Source of the DNA: Pocillopora verrucosa
Taxonomy: Eukaryota > Cnidaria > Anthozoa > Scleractinia > Pocilloporidae
Length of the DNA: 64,000 nucleotides
Direction: 5' to 3'
Assembly: GCF_036669915.1 (NCBI RefSeq)
Contig: NC_089321.1
Coordinates: forward strand, 8,418,449 to 8,482,448
The notes beneath the pieces were generated by a model. The model did not search any database, was not told the origin of the DNA, and saw nothing but the letters and a program-made list of their open reading frames with translations. Position numbers and translations under genes: made by a program. Positions 24,486 through 36,605 of this stretch are shown here, in pieces. The first letter of the stretch is position 1. Each line of letters starts with the position of its first letter.

Positions 24486-25134
24486 TAGTGTGAACAGAAA
24501 GCAACGGTACGAACAAGTCTCGTTCAATACGGAGACCAATCTTTTGTGGACATTGCGGTATGTTAATTATGGTAACATTGTACAAATTTGAGCGTTATTT
24601 AATGGAAGGAACTCTTGTTAGCAAAGATCAGTACCTTTCCGCCTTTTCGCGTTTCTAATCCAGTGTTAATCCATTTCAAAAGGCCAATCGACACCATATT
24701 TCCTTTCTCCTTGTTAAAGGTGTGAATAGTATTGGGAAGAGCTTACGTCTTTAGAGTTCCTCGCAAGAAATTATTTATTGAATGTAATTTTTCGTTTGTT
24801 GCCGCTAACGCTGCAATATGGAGTTTGTACAAATACTCGATCCATTCACAAAGTCAGTTGAAATTCATTTTAGTGCACAGCAAGCGCGCTGTTTTACTGC
24901 ACACAGACAGTCGGTGAGATTTTCTTTGTTTTTTAAGAGATTCACAGCCGAAAAATTTCACCTTCGCCTTTCCGCTATCTTGTTAGTCGCATTCCAGAAT
25001 ACCACCGACCATGCATGATTCCGCCAAACAGTTTCAGATATGTTCTCGTTTTCTACGTTTATTGCTTCGAAGGATAACTTTAAAATACAGGTCACATAGC
25101 ACTTGTTAGATGTTACTCTCCTGTAGGTAATAAA
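24486..25134 (+). other. Probable 3' UTR of the Hox2-like gene
   Basis: An AATAAA lies at 25129-25134, about 0.65 kb behind the stop codon, similar in spacing to the first Hox gene. The transcript end is inferred from this signal only. Confidence 0.35.
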
Positions 25135-28100
25135 AGATATTTTCATACGTCTCTCTATGTATACCTTGTTTGTCGCTGTTTTAGTCGTGAATTCTACGAG
25201 CGTAAGGGAAGTATGAGGCACGCTTTAGGAGCTGTCTTTCTGAACTCTTCTATTTTAAACTGTCTTTATTTATTTCTATGGGCACTCTACGGCATTCGAC
25301 TTCAGTAAAAGAGAAATTGTGCTGATAGATTCTTTAATTAAAACAAAGTCCTAAAGCTAAGTTAAAGGCAACGTTTTTAACTTAATGAAGTGAATTCTTT
25401 CCATTAGAAAAGAGTACGCCATTTTGATGGCACTTCCATCTTCTTATCATAGTTATATAAAATACTTGCCTATCAGCTTTGGTAAGAATTTAGGAAAATA
25501 ACTTCCTCATAAAAAAATTACACAATATTGTCCACAAAACAGTAGGGACAGTGCCACTCTAAAGACAGCTCAAATGTGCGATACAAAGCAGCCATTGATT
25601 TTCATTAAAAAAACTCTCCATAACAGTCACGGTTTTCCTTCTTATCCAGACAAGCAGTACCCTGACTGTTTCCGCTCATCTCTAAGTAATAATTTCGTTC
25701 AGAACTTTAAGTGAAAATCTAAATTTAACTCTTTTGACATCCAAAGACGATCGTCTAAGACGTGTCAGGGTTCATAAATCACTGAAACTCGCGGGAAGCC
25801 ATCTTGTCTGACAACAAAGGGAACCGTAACTGGAAATGCAAACGAAAACAGCCAGCGTACTTTGTGTGATGGAGAAGAAATTGTCCTTGATGAGGAAAGG
25901 CCTACAAGAAATTTGGATGAAAAGTTTGCAATGAGAGTAGAAATGAATAATAAGTAAACTCAAAAATGAAGCGGCGCTTTGCCATCAAACACCTATTTAC
26001 ACAACTAGTGAGCAACTCCTATTCAAAATAATTTCAATTCAATCTTTACTTCAATGGCAGCCAAACCTTTCACATTTGTGCTGCAAAATCTTGATTGACG
26101 GTTGCAAATTATTGTACAACATATAAGAAAATAGACCAATTCCGTCAAAGGCAATAATTGCTCAACTTCTCAGAGGTGAAGATAATTATACTTTCGCAAA
26201 GAGGTCATAAATCACTGAAAACTTCTGTCTGTGTTTGTGCTAAACCATTTACCTATCTAACGACAATTCTAAAACTGAAATCGCTTTTAATTGCTCTATT
26301 CTGATATCTAGTCGTAGTTTGTTCACTACAGAGACGTTATAAGGGTAGTTATAGGACAAAATGTTTCCTTTCTCTCAAACGAAAGGAGGTAGAGTGAACC
26401 TTAGAAATCTCACGTTTCAAGATATGTCTTGAACTATGAGTTTCTTGATAAATTCTTAATTTAACGTTTACTAAACTAAAACCAAAGTTATTTCCTGTCT
26501 AAGCAGAAAATACCCGATGCCAGTCAAAGCTGAGTGTTTTAATTGGAAAATGGAAGAGTCAATTAATTATAGTGTAGAATTATTTGTCGTTTTCCTTGGG
26601 TGAGTCTTATCTGTCTGCAGTAGATGACCGCCATTGGCAGCGAGGGAGCCCTTTGCACGCCTAAATATTTTAACAAATGAAATACCATTAAACATGACAT
26701 TACTTGATTTAAAATTCAGCAATAAGATTTGGTGATAACTTCTGTACTCAGGACGAATAGTTACGGGCAATTTAATTATCACCTTTGCTGGATTATAAAA
26801 CGAATCTACAATTCAGTTGTTCTCCGATATTGAGTTCAAAAATATCTAAATTGTGAAAGTCTCCAGCTTAGCCAAAAAGTACCTATTTTATGGTGGAAAT
26901 TATAAGCTTGATGAGCGAAAATAGCAGAATATTCATATACTAAGTAATAACTTCATGAGATGCTTCTTTTAAAGAGGGATGTTGGAAAGGATCGTAGAAC
27001 TGATTCCTTCTCCCTTGTTATGTACCATTCCAACCACGCAGTAGTTTCATGCAAACTGATTTCTTTAATCTACAGTAGCTTCCTTTCGGAGAAGCTCGTC
27101 CGCATTTGCTGTATTCATTTGTAAATAAATCGAGCTATGCCAAAGGTTTCGTCCGACCACCGTGAATAATAATAAATCCATTCCAACATTTACTACGTTA
27201 CTCTCCTTGGTAATACGAGATATCAAAGTTGCCTCCTGTCGCCACAGCAAGCTTTTTGAAGTCGTTAGATGTAACGTACTCTCGAAAGAAAATGTATAGA
27301 AAGATTTTTACCAACGTGAAAGGATCAGTTTAGGAAAGATAGTTCAAACATCACTCGACAAGATCTTTCTACTTTAATGTCCTACATAAGTTTTCGTGCT
27401 AACGCGGTGTTCTTGTGACTCATTCTTGTTTTCACAGAGTTCATTCCCGCTAAGTTGCAATTTTAGCCTTGCTTTATCTGATTTTGGTCATGGTGAAAGA
27501 AAACGTGCGAAACCTTTGTTTTTGGGCGCCATTTTGTTGATAACGGTGCGGAATGCATCACTCCGGCGGAAGAGAACGATATAATCGTAAAAGTTGCCCA
27601 TTGCCAACAATGAAGCGAATACAGCTGGATTTTCATGAAAACCAGAGCTGTCTGTTTTGTGTAGAAATGCCAGTGAGCAAATCGAAATTAAAGGATACCG
27701 AGAATAATAAATCAACTTCAAGACAGTTTAAATGAGTCTGTGTGTCCGGCGAGTAAAATTTTGCAATTCCACTCGACAGGAGCCTCAAGTAGTTTCCTGA
27801 ATGTTAATTGACTTACTCCCTTTCATTAAGTAAACAAATCAGTTCTCTCCAGAAGGACTTATAAAACATTCGCTTTGCTAAACTTTGAACTACTTCAATC
27901 CAATAAATCGCTGAGCAATCTTTCGGCTTTCTTACGGTGTCCTCGGGATTGAGTCTAATGACTGACGAGAGACGCTTTTATAGCATGTTATGCACAGAGT
28001 CTTTCGGTAAAAGTGACTATATATACTCGGAGACAACCTGGTGTTAAAATGATATACAAGCTATCAGGCTACTTTCTCTAAGATAACCATATTTTCAATT

Positions 28101-29353
28101 TTCTTTTTTTATGGATTAACGAAAAATTATGAGGTGTAAAAAATATTTAGGCGCCTTGTGCGTGATCACAACCGAGGTTTCAATAAACAGGACCTGGAAA
28201 ATGGATGGAACAAGTTGACATGCTCATTTTTCATGTCAGAGACGATGTCATTAAGGCGCCTTCATACCCGAACACAAGGTGTAAGATGCTTCAGGTTTTC
28301 CAAAGCCTTTTTCCGCCAAAGACCCAGAAGCTTCCTCTCTAGAAAGTTTCACTGCCCCACAAATTTAATCGATGAAATGAGATCAGTCGAACAGTGATTT
28401 ACAAAGTGGTTCTGTTCACGTTTCCTGGTGGGAGTTTTACAAAATTGTGAATTGTTTACTTTGAAATCCAACTGAGGAAGCCCAAATAAACTAAATAATC
28501 AGAAGGTTAATAATTCTTTGAATGTTTGCGCTGGCTTCGATAAAAAAAGTAATTGTTCATGGCACATATACAAATCACATAATTTATTTTGGAAAAGGTA
28601 AACATAGTTTTGATCCTCCTTGAGCGTTTGCCTGTTTTCGCCCTCTACACCACACTTATCAAATGGAGTATTTATCATCAAGCTTAAAGAGAGCTTTTCC
28701 AGGTTAATCTCTAATTTCCTGTGTTGGGAATATTTCAGTTCCCTTAAAAATATATCGTATCGCGTATTGCCCAGTCGGTAATAGGATGCCTTCTTTACGT
28801 AGGCGTCCCAATTGTCTGCTCTCAAGGGCTAAACTTTTAGCGAGAAAGGTCAAGTTAAAAAAAAGACGTTATGGAGTTTTTTATAACTTATGAGAACAAA
28901 TCTAGAATATTTAGAGAGCCAATTATAAAGCTGGAAATTCTGGGACTGTTCTGTTACGTTAGACGAGAATTTTGGCTCCTTATTGTCTCGAGATCTTCAG
29001 ATTAATCTAATAAATACCTAATTAATTATACTCTTTCGGAAGGTGTCAAAGCGTATCTCGTATAGGAAAGTTCAAACAAACCAAAAACGAGTCCTTCACT
29101 CAACCTTCCGGTTGTGAAATAAAAACAAATCATTTCTCTGTCTGGTAACTATGGCAACATGAAGACAAATGCAACAGGTAAACAAGTTATCTGATTCCTC
29201 TGAGTTTTTAGTTCTGCTCTTTTGTATGATTAAATACTGAAAAATCCGTTATTTAATCAAAAGTACGCTGTGAAGGCCGACTGGATATTTCATGATACCT
29301 GTGAACTTTGCTTACTTTCGTGTCTGCTTCGGACATCAAAAATGCCGCAGAAA
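25135..29353. other. Non-coding stretch
   Basis: About 4.2 kb of AT-rich DNA. No homeobox, conserved domain or convincing exon was found on either strand. Confidence 0.4.
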
Positions 29354-29497
29354 GGTTTTGTGTGGAAGAATCATTCATTCTTTTAAGAAAGACCAAGAAG
29401 TTGCCGAATAATTTAATTTCTTGCAGGTTTTGTAATGAAGAATCATCAATTTTTTTTAGAAAGACCAAGATATTGCCGAAGAAACTAATTTCTTGCA
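29354..29497 (+). repeat. Tandem duplication, two 72-bp units
   Basis: Two diverged head-to-tail units, 29354-29425 and 29426-29497. Both begin GGTTTTGT, share GAAGAATCAT, AGAAAGACCAAGA and TTGCCGAA, and end TAATTTCTTGCA. Because 72 is a multiple of three, an open frame (29308-29553) runs through both units, but nothing else supports coding. Confidence 0.8.
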
Positions 29498-32400
29498 GGA
29501 AACCAAACCATGGTATTGCCCTGCCAACGTTTTGTAACCAAATCGGCCCATAACATTTTGCATTTCATCACATGACAAAAATTGGCGCCCATCAAATTCA
29601 ACCCAATTCATTTCATACAATCATTACATTTTTTAGTAGCAGCAGTCGCAAAATACACTATTGGCTTGAACTAAATGAAAACAAAAAGGTTACATTCAAA
29701 TGCTCTAAGATTATACAAAAAAAGTCCCACGATGCTTCCACAGAAGAGAAGAAACTAATAAACACAACTCCAAGTATAGAGAGTACAGGTAAGTAATCAG
29801 TTTGACATACCACTTATCATAGTTTTTTTTTCCTCCTGAACTGTAGTATTTTTTGAGTAGAAATTGAGTTTCGCGTGCTAACTAAGTTGATCAATAGCCA
29901 TTATTATTTGGTGTTTGAAATTTGTAAACTATTATGAATTCTAAGAAGATTCATTATAGCAAAAAACAGAAGTATGTATGATACAGTTTGATTTTTTATA
30001 CGAGGAACAAGTTTTGATGTTAAAACTACATGCAAAGTTTGTGATGGGTTGTTATTCTTTGTTGTAATATCAATTTATGTCAAATAAAATGAATTTAATT
30101 GTCTCATTGTTGTCTTTGTCCCGAACTGAAAGGTACGTTGAAAAGATCGCAAAAACTCATTATTTTTGGAAAGGAAATTAGGAAAATGAAATCTCTCTCT
30201 TTAATGTAACATTCCGGTTTTTAAATCTGCAACTCTGAGTACCTTATTTCTCTTTAAAGCTTTCAAAACACTGACCATAGTACGCAAAGGGGAATGGCGA
30301 GGAGCCCCTTTGCCATAAGGGTTTTGTTTTGTCTTTACACCTGATTAGGCACAATTTTCAACGGTATTCCAATCATTCTGAGCCAACCCGAACTTAGCAT
30401 TGAGCCATTCAGACACAAACTGAGAACACACAAACCTAAGATATAGCCAGGGAAAAGTGGTAAGGGAGGTTCTAACATAAACTGTGGCCCCGTTGTCATA
30501 TTTGATTTTTCCTAGTTCCTTCACCGGTCGCCTTTACCTCCTCAGCACTGACCTATGATTAACTAATATTGTAGCAATATGGACTGTCTACTTAAGTTAC
30601 ACAAATATTAACAGTTCTTACTGTAAGACATTCCAGTCCAATTACGCTGTGAAGTAATCTTGAACTCCCACAAAGAGCCTTTTGACATATGCAGACAAAA
30701 ACTAGATGTGGTTTTAAATTCCTCTCGTTCTCAGGAAGGATTCAGGACCACAGCTTCCTGTTCTGACTGTAAAATAAATAGATTAAGTTAGTTGTACCTT
30801 GCTACTGAACTAACAAAATTTATCCTCGAAGACTGAGTAGAAAAATTACAAATAATCATCATCTGACTAATGATGACCTCATCGTTAAAAGACGAAGGAA
30901 AGATAAGCCTGAAATAAGTCTAAGATTATGCAATTTGGCAACTTGATCGATGAAGAATCAATTGTGGGAGTACTATCAAATTGAGAATGAAATAAATCTG
31001 ATTTAAGGATAGAAAAGAATGAAACGTCCACCGTCTAACTAAAACCAAGCATTTAATTCTGGTATCCACTAAAGCAGTCCATCTCAAACCAGCGAGCAGA
31101 AGATGTTACGAATACTGTCTATTTGGTGTCAAAATATGCAAAAATTTGAATTCATTAATACATATCTGAGGAACGTTCAAGCGTGCCTATATTTCAACCC
31201 ATGATTTTCTCAGAATGTCTCCCTGAGCTGTGAACTACATCTTACAACTACTTGAACAGATCTTGAACGTGACATAAATGAGGATTACGTCGGAAAGAAA
31301 ACTAATTTAACGCTGATTTCGAGCAAAGCCATCGCCACGATGCTATCTTGCCCTTAGGAGGGAAGCATGGTCAAGTTGTAAACATGACTTTATTTCATTT
31401 TCGAATGAATCTATCATAAAAAAGTGTAAAATTTATCAACAGGCGTTTTACTGGAAGTTTAGTGTCATAGGAAGAACAGCTGTTTTGTTTAGGAGGAACA
31501 AATTATTTGAAACGGTTGGAGAGACCAAGGACTCATGACATTCTGAACTAAAGTGAGACGGATGTTTTGTTGAAAATTTTCAAGAGGCATCCGTTTTCTG
31601 CGCACCTACCTTGACTCAAGAACAAGAAGGGCGATGCATATCACCATAAAACGCGTTCAGATCGAACCTCCATCACTACACAAATGATATCTTCTGGAAT
31701 CCATCCTCAAGTGAAACGCATCCAGCCAATAACAGTGCCGAACACTGCTCTTACCCAAAGACTTTTAACTCCTAGAAATTATACGTTTGGTTTCAGTTGT
31801 CCCCATCAACATATTCACATAAGCAAATCGAACAAACAGCCATCTTTTACTCAACTATGCCACAAGCACCTTCTGGAACAAAGGTTTTACTTCAATTCTA
31901 TTTGTCATGCGTAGATGGGCGACATATCATTGGTTTAATGGCATTTTGTGCACACGTGCACTTGACTTAGGGCAGGAAATCTTCAGTAATCTCATTACAA
32001 AGATAATGAATAGAAAACTTGCCAAGTTGCATGCTAACGTCCACTTTACAAACTAATTATCGTTCAGACACCATTTGTATTGTTGCAAACCCCACGGAAA
32101 GGCTAGGGTGAAAATGGGAATCTCAAGGAAATTTTGAAACAATTAAAAAAAAAGGTTAATCAATATGCAATGCAGTTATAGAGAGCAGGGTAAAATATTT
32201 TAATTGTAAAGGTTTGGTTCGTCGTTGAAATATTGAGGTTTGGAAAATTCCCTGAGGTACAAGAATTTGAGTAAAGGAATCTTCTAAGACATCTGTCATC
32301 ATCCAAAGCCTGCATCTAAGGCATCCTTCTCTACAGCACATTTATCATAGTTAGCTCGCTGCAAGAAGACCTTGTTAGCGAACTTGTTATCATATTTGTT

Positions 32401-35400
32401 CACATCTTTATGCTATTTATCATGTTATTTTGTTATTGATTCAAACCTCGGGGAGGCTGCTAACAGTGGTAGGTAAAATATGGAACAACAGAGGAACCTC
32501 AACGACAATGTCAAAATAGCCTTACTGTCTCCTGGTTCAATTCTACATGTTCCCTTTGCAAATAGAGATACCGTGCGTGATTCTTTGAAAGAAAAAAAAA
32601 CTGGACTAAAATTATCGTCCATACACCTATTTTGTCGATAAAAGCTGCAGCTGAATGGGGTTTATATATGAAATGTAAGGTAATTCTCAAGCGATTCGCA
32701 CTAAGCTGTGATATCTCACAGACCCACCTTAAGCCACAAGCCTCTGATACTACCATTAATGCAGTTCATAGCGACATCTGACATTCACAATCCAGGTTTT
32801 TACTGTAAAATCAGTGAAATTTCTGCGCCACATACCTTGACCCAAAGCTGCTTTAATCAAACCAAGCCCTCTCTATGTGCGTAAGCTGTGCTGACACTAA
32901 TTGATTTCCGAGACAGTATCAATTGACATAGTTTCCGGCACTGTGACTGCAGAACCTAACATTTGATAAAAGAGCAGGATCAAGTTTCGCTTGAAAATTG
33001 GAAAAACAACTTTATTTCCAAGCATGATCATAGAGCACGGAAAAAATTTCCGTCTTTAGAGTGTAGATATTTTTGTATCTGAGTTAAACGTAGTTGTGCT
33101 TTGTCAAAATGTGTGAGAACAATGCGTTAACTATGTGTGAAGGATGATGTAAATGGTAAAATAATTATGTGCCAAGAAGCTCACATAAATATTGCCGACC
33201 TATTTGTATTTTTTTGGTTATACAGTGGTGCAGAATTGGAACGCAGACAGCTTAATCAGAGTAAACTACTGCTGCACGAAATGTAGCAAAAACCACTGTA
33301 TTGAGTTACTCCTCAGCTGGGTTAAAATTGTAGTAAACCAGGCCCACATTTTTGAGAGTTAAGTCGAAGATAATGAAGATAATGCTGAATTCATTCAAGA
33401 TAATATACATAGATAAGACAGATACATTGCCATCTTTCTACATTGCATGACAAGAATTTACATTTCGGTTTTCGATTTAAACTCTTCTTTTGTCCCGGGG
33501 GTCAAAATTAGACCATAATCCGGCAGATGTGTTGAATTTCTCTGGAAGTGATGACACTTATGAAAACCGCTTTAGGAAATGGCGAACTTTCGCAACCAAA
33601 CTACCTAAATTTATTTTTCACATCCTGATTGTTGTTTTATTTTCTTTTCACGGAGTTTTATCAGTGAATAATTGGAAGAAATGTAGTGTTTTAGGAGGTC
33701 TTCTGTGTGTAGTTTTTAAGATTGTCGACGTTCCTACAGTGAATATTTGAAGGTGTCATTGCCTATAAAAGTCAATCCCTATTACCGCAGGGTCACTATT
33801 GTGGCATTGGCAGAAAATAAGCATGGACTAAGTCACTTTTTTATGTTTTCTTAGAAGTTCTCATACCATTTCGTAATAAAAAACAGAGGTATTCATCAAA
33901 TTTAGAAAACCTTGTCCTCTACTGAATGGGCAATTACACCCTCTCTTGAAAACGTTTGTGCATGACCTGAAACAAATGTGTGTTGACGTTAATTAAATTA
34001 CTTTCTTGTATAAACCTTATGTTTCCCACTCAAATGAAAGATTCCTTGCATCAGTCGGATGTAAATGAAGAATTTTGAGAATTGTTGGTGTGAAAAGTGG
34101 TTATTTAGGGTTGCTACATGGCAAGTGTTCGGAGCTTCGACGTCGTTTGGGAACATTGCATTGTGGATTGACGGCTTTTTGGCTTGGGCTATATCAATTT
34201 GTATTTCTATACCCATGGTGTTTTGATTTAATTACAGGATTATCTCTTAATCGTATTATTATACACTAAAATCTAACTTTTGTCGTTTCTTAACCACAAG
34301 CTGTAACACAGCTGAACATACAGAGATAGCATTCAAATGAGGTCTTTTTTTATTGAAGTTCATTCTTTGTTGCATCTTGCTTTAAAATAACGACCCCTAT
34401 GAAAACCTGACTATGCCTTTTGTTAATAAATTTTTACGGTTGATACATTTATACAGTAGCAGGTGCTTAGATAGATCTTCTCTGTCTGGTTCTTACAACG
34501 TGAAAACCTCAAAAAGTGGCATCCTCATGTAGCTTTAAAACACCGAACTCAGAAGAGAGTCACCTTCTCCTGAGAAGTCTTCAATTGTTTCCTAATGACT
34601 GGAAGAGGAAATTATCTTCTATTACCAGAAAATGGACCCACATAGGGGAAGAAAATACGTCTGTACTGCCTGAGTTGGCAATGGTTTTTGACGAGAAAAT
34701 AGCTACAAATGCAACGCATTGAATAAGTAAGCGACTGATTAGGGTGCAGATATATTTGATTGCAAAAGGGATATCTCGAGCGTGTTATTTAATCTTCACC
34801 GATGTTGAGGTTAATTTTCATTAAGGTAGTTCGTCTCTTACAATCACAACACATTTTTATGATATAATAGGCGAATTGAGTTTGCATGTTTCGTTATCAG
34901 AGAATGAGGCCGCTCCTCGTTGAATTGTGGAACCACACAGTGAGTCGATGACAGTAATTAGGAAAAAGCGGAAAACAGATAAAACAGCAGGGAATGAAAC
35001 AAACAACTGGGTTTAAAACCTGTCAACTGTCAGCTAAAGGTGGAACAAGTAGAAACTATGTTGGGAGGTGAAAACAAACTGTCAAAAATAAATTTCTCAG
35101 ATAATAAAACACACGCAACATAATGAAATAAAACACTTGTTGCATTTCGAGATGAAAGAAAGGAGCACACGTTGAAATACTTCCAATGTATTTGGGTAAC
35201 GTATATTAGACAGATGTCATTTTATAACCATAAAGCAAGCAAGTTTTTGGAGTTTCCGAGCTCCCTTCATTAAAAAAATAGGTTGCCACAGATGAATGAA
35301 ATGCCCAAAAATTGAACTAACGTTGGTTGAATCAGCATCTCCAAAGGAGTTGGACGGGAAAGGAGATGGTATTTGTTCAAGTTTGTTTTAACAACGGGAA

Positions 35401-36106
35401 CTAAGGGATCAAACACCTCGAAATAATTTACTGAAATATCACTAATAAATAAAATGCGTTGTTATTCAACAAGGACTGAAAGTTTGAAATACAACATTTC
35501 TTTTCTTTTTAATATTCCCCTTTTTGAAAAGAAAATGCAGAAATTTCCCTTCAACAGAACTTCGTTTATCTTGAACCACAAAATATGTTCCCCGCCTATC
35601 CGCAAAATACACAGCATTTTCGAATCTGATTTAGTTACCTCGTGAACTTTGCTCATTATTACAGGCGGAGAAATAAAAAAAACCGCTCAAATGCAATAAG
35701 TTAAGCCGTAATTTGTCCATAACATGTGATAACGTCCATTGCCAATATGCAGACTTAGATCTTTAAGAGACGTTTTGTTTTTCTCTAAGTATAGATAATT
35801 CAGAAAGAAGGTGTATCGTAAATAATACTGGGAAACAGCTGTCTCCACAGTTTATGTGCTTGAATATATTTATGTGCATGTAAACTTAACTTAATACCTT
35901 AGGCGAAACGTTTTCACTCCTTTGTCCGTCAAAAATTCGTAAACTTATTCAATAAATTTTTTAGCCTTCGTGAATGTCTCGTTTATTGGTGTCAAGTCAA
36001 AGAGCAGGTAGGCGAAATTCATTTAAGTGGAGAGGTGTCATCAAATTTTTACCGTGCCCTGTCAGTTATAATATCTTTCCTAAATTCCGTCGGGCTTCAA
36101 GATGTG
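29498..36106. other. Non-coding stretch
   Basis: About 6.6 kb without a supportable gene. It contains a 9-bp perfect hairpin GCAAAGGGG (30284-30292) / CCCCTTTGC (30305-30313) with a 12-base loop and one copy of TATAAAAGTCAAT at 33764-33776. Confidence 0.4.
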
Positions 36107-36140
36107 AGGGCCGAGGGTCGAGGGGGGTGGGGTAGGGGTG
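36107..36140 (+). other. G-rich run, G-quadruplex candidate
   Basis: Five G tracts of three to six bases separated by short loops lie in a 34-base segment (around 36108, 36115, 36122, 36129 and 36135), in otherwise AT-rich DNA. This satisfies the usual quadruplex pattern on the plus strand. The role is unknown. Confidence 0.6.
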
Positions 36141-36425
36141 CTTTTGTACATGTTAGACGGCTGCAATTGATGGGAGCTAACAGTCAAGTTTTTAACGTTT
36201 AATTCCAAATCAAACATGTTTAATATTTTCAAACAGTTTGCATCCCAATTCACATCCCAATAGGACATTCAGACATTTTCACCCCTTATGTGATACATGC
36301 ACTTTTAACCGCTTTGTATTAAAACAATATTGAAAGTTCTTGCTTATAAAAGTCAATAAGTCAATTCTTGAGAATCCGACCCTAAAAACCAGCGGCCGGG
36401 CAGTCTTTCGAAAGCCTAACAAGAT

Positions 36426-36495
36426 TGCCTTACAGTCAAGCAGTTAAAATTACCGAGTTCACTCAAGCAGCCTGGGGTTGATTCTCGGTATGGGA
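36426..36495 (+). pseudogene. tRNA-Glu relic
   Basis: Colinear with tRNA-Glu(TTC) over about 70 bases: AAGCAGTT in the D arm, GAGTTCACTCAAGCAGCC in the anticodon arm region and GGTTGATTCTCGGTATGGGA at the 3' end. The acceptor 3' strand and T arm are best kept; the 5' acceptor strand and anticodon stem are degraded. Not functional. Confidence 0.75.
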
Positions 36496-36550
36496 GGTAT
36501 TTGAGTAAGAACTTATTTTTTTCCCCTTTTCTCCAAAGCGTGGAAATTAA

Positions 36551-36605
36551 AGAGCCGGGGTCCTCAGGGTGGAAACCAAGAAACCTGAGCGTAAAGACAC
36601 GGTAA
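36551..36605 (-). pseudogene. tRNA-Glu relic, inverted relative to its neighbour
   Basis: Read on the minus strand, about 55 bases align with the 5' two thirds of tRNA-Glu: the D arm is degraded, CTTGGTTTCCACCC matches the anticodon arm, and GGACCCCGGCTC runs into the T arm. It lies 56 bp from the plus-strand relic, in opposite orientation. Confidence 0.6.
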
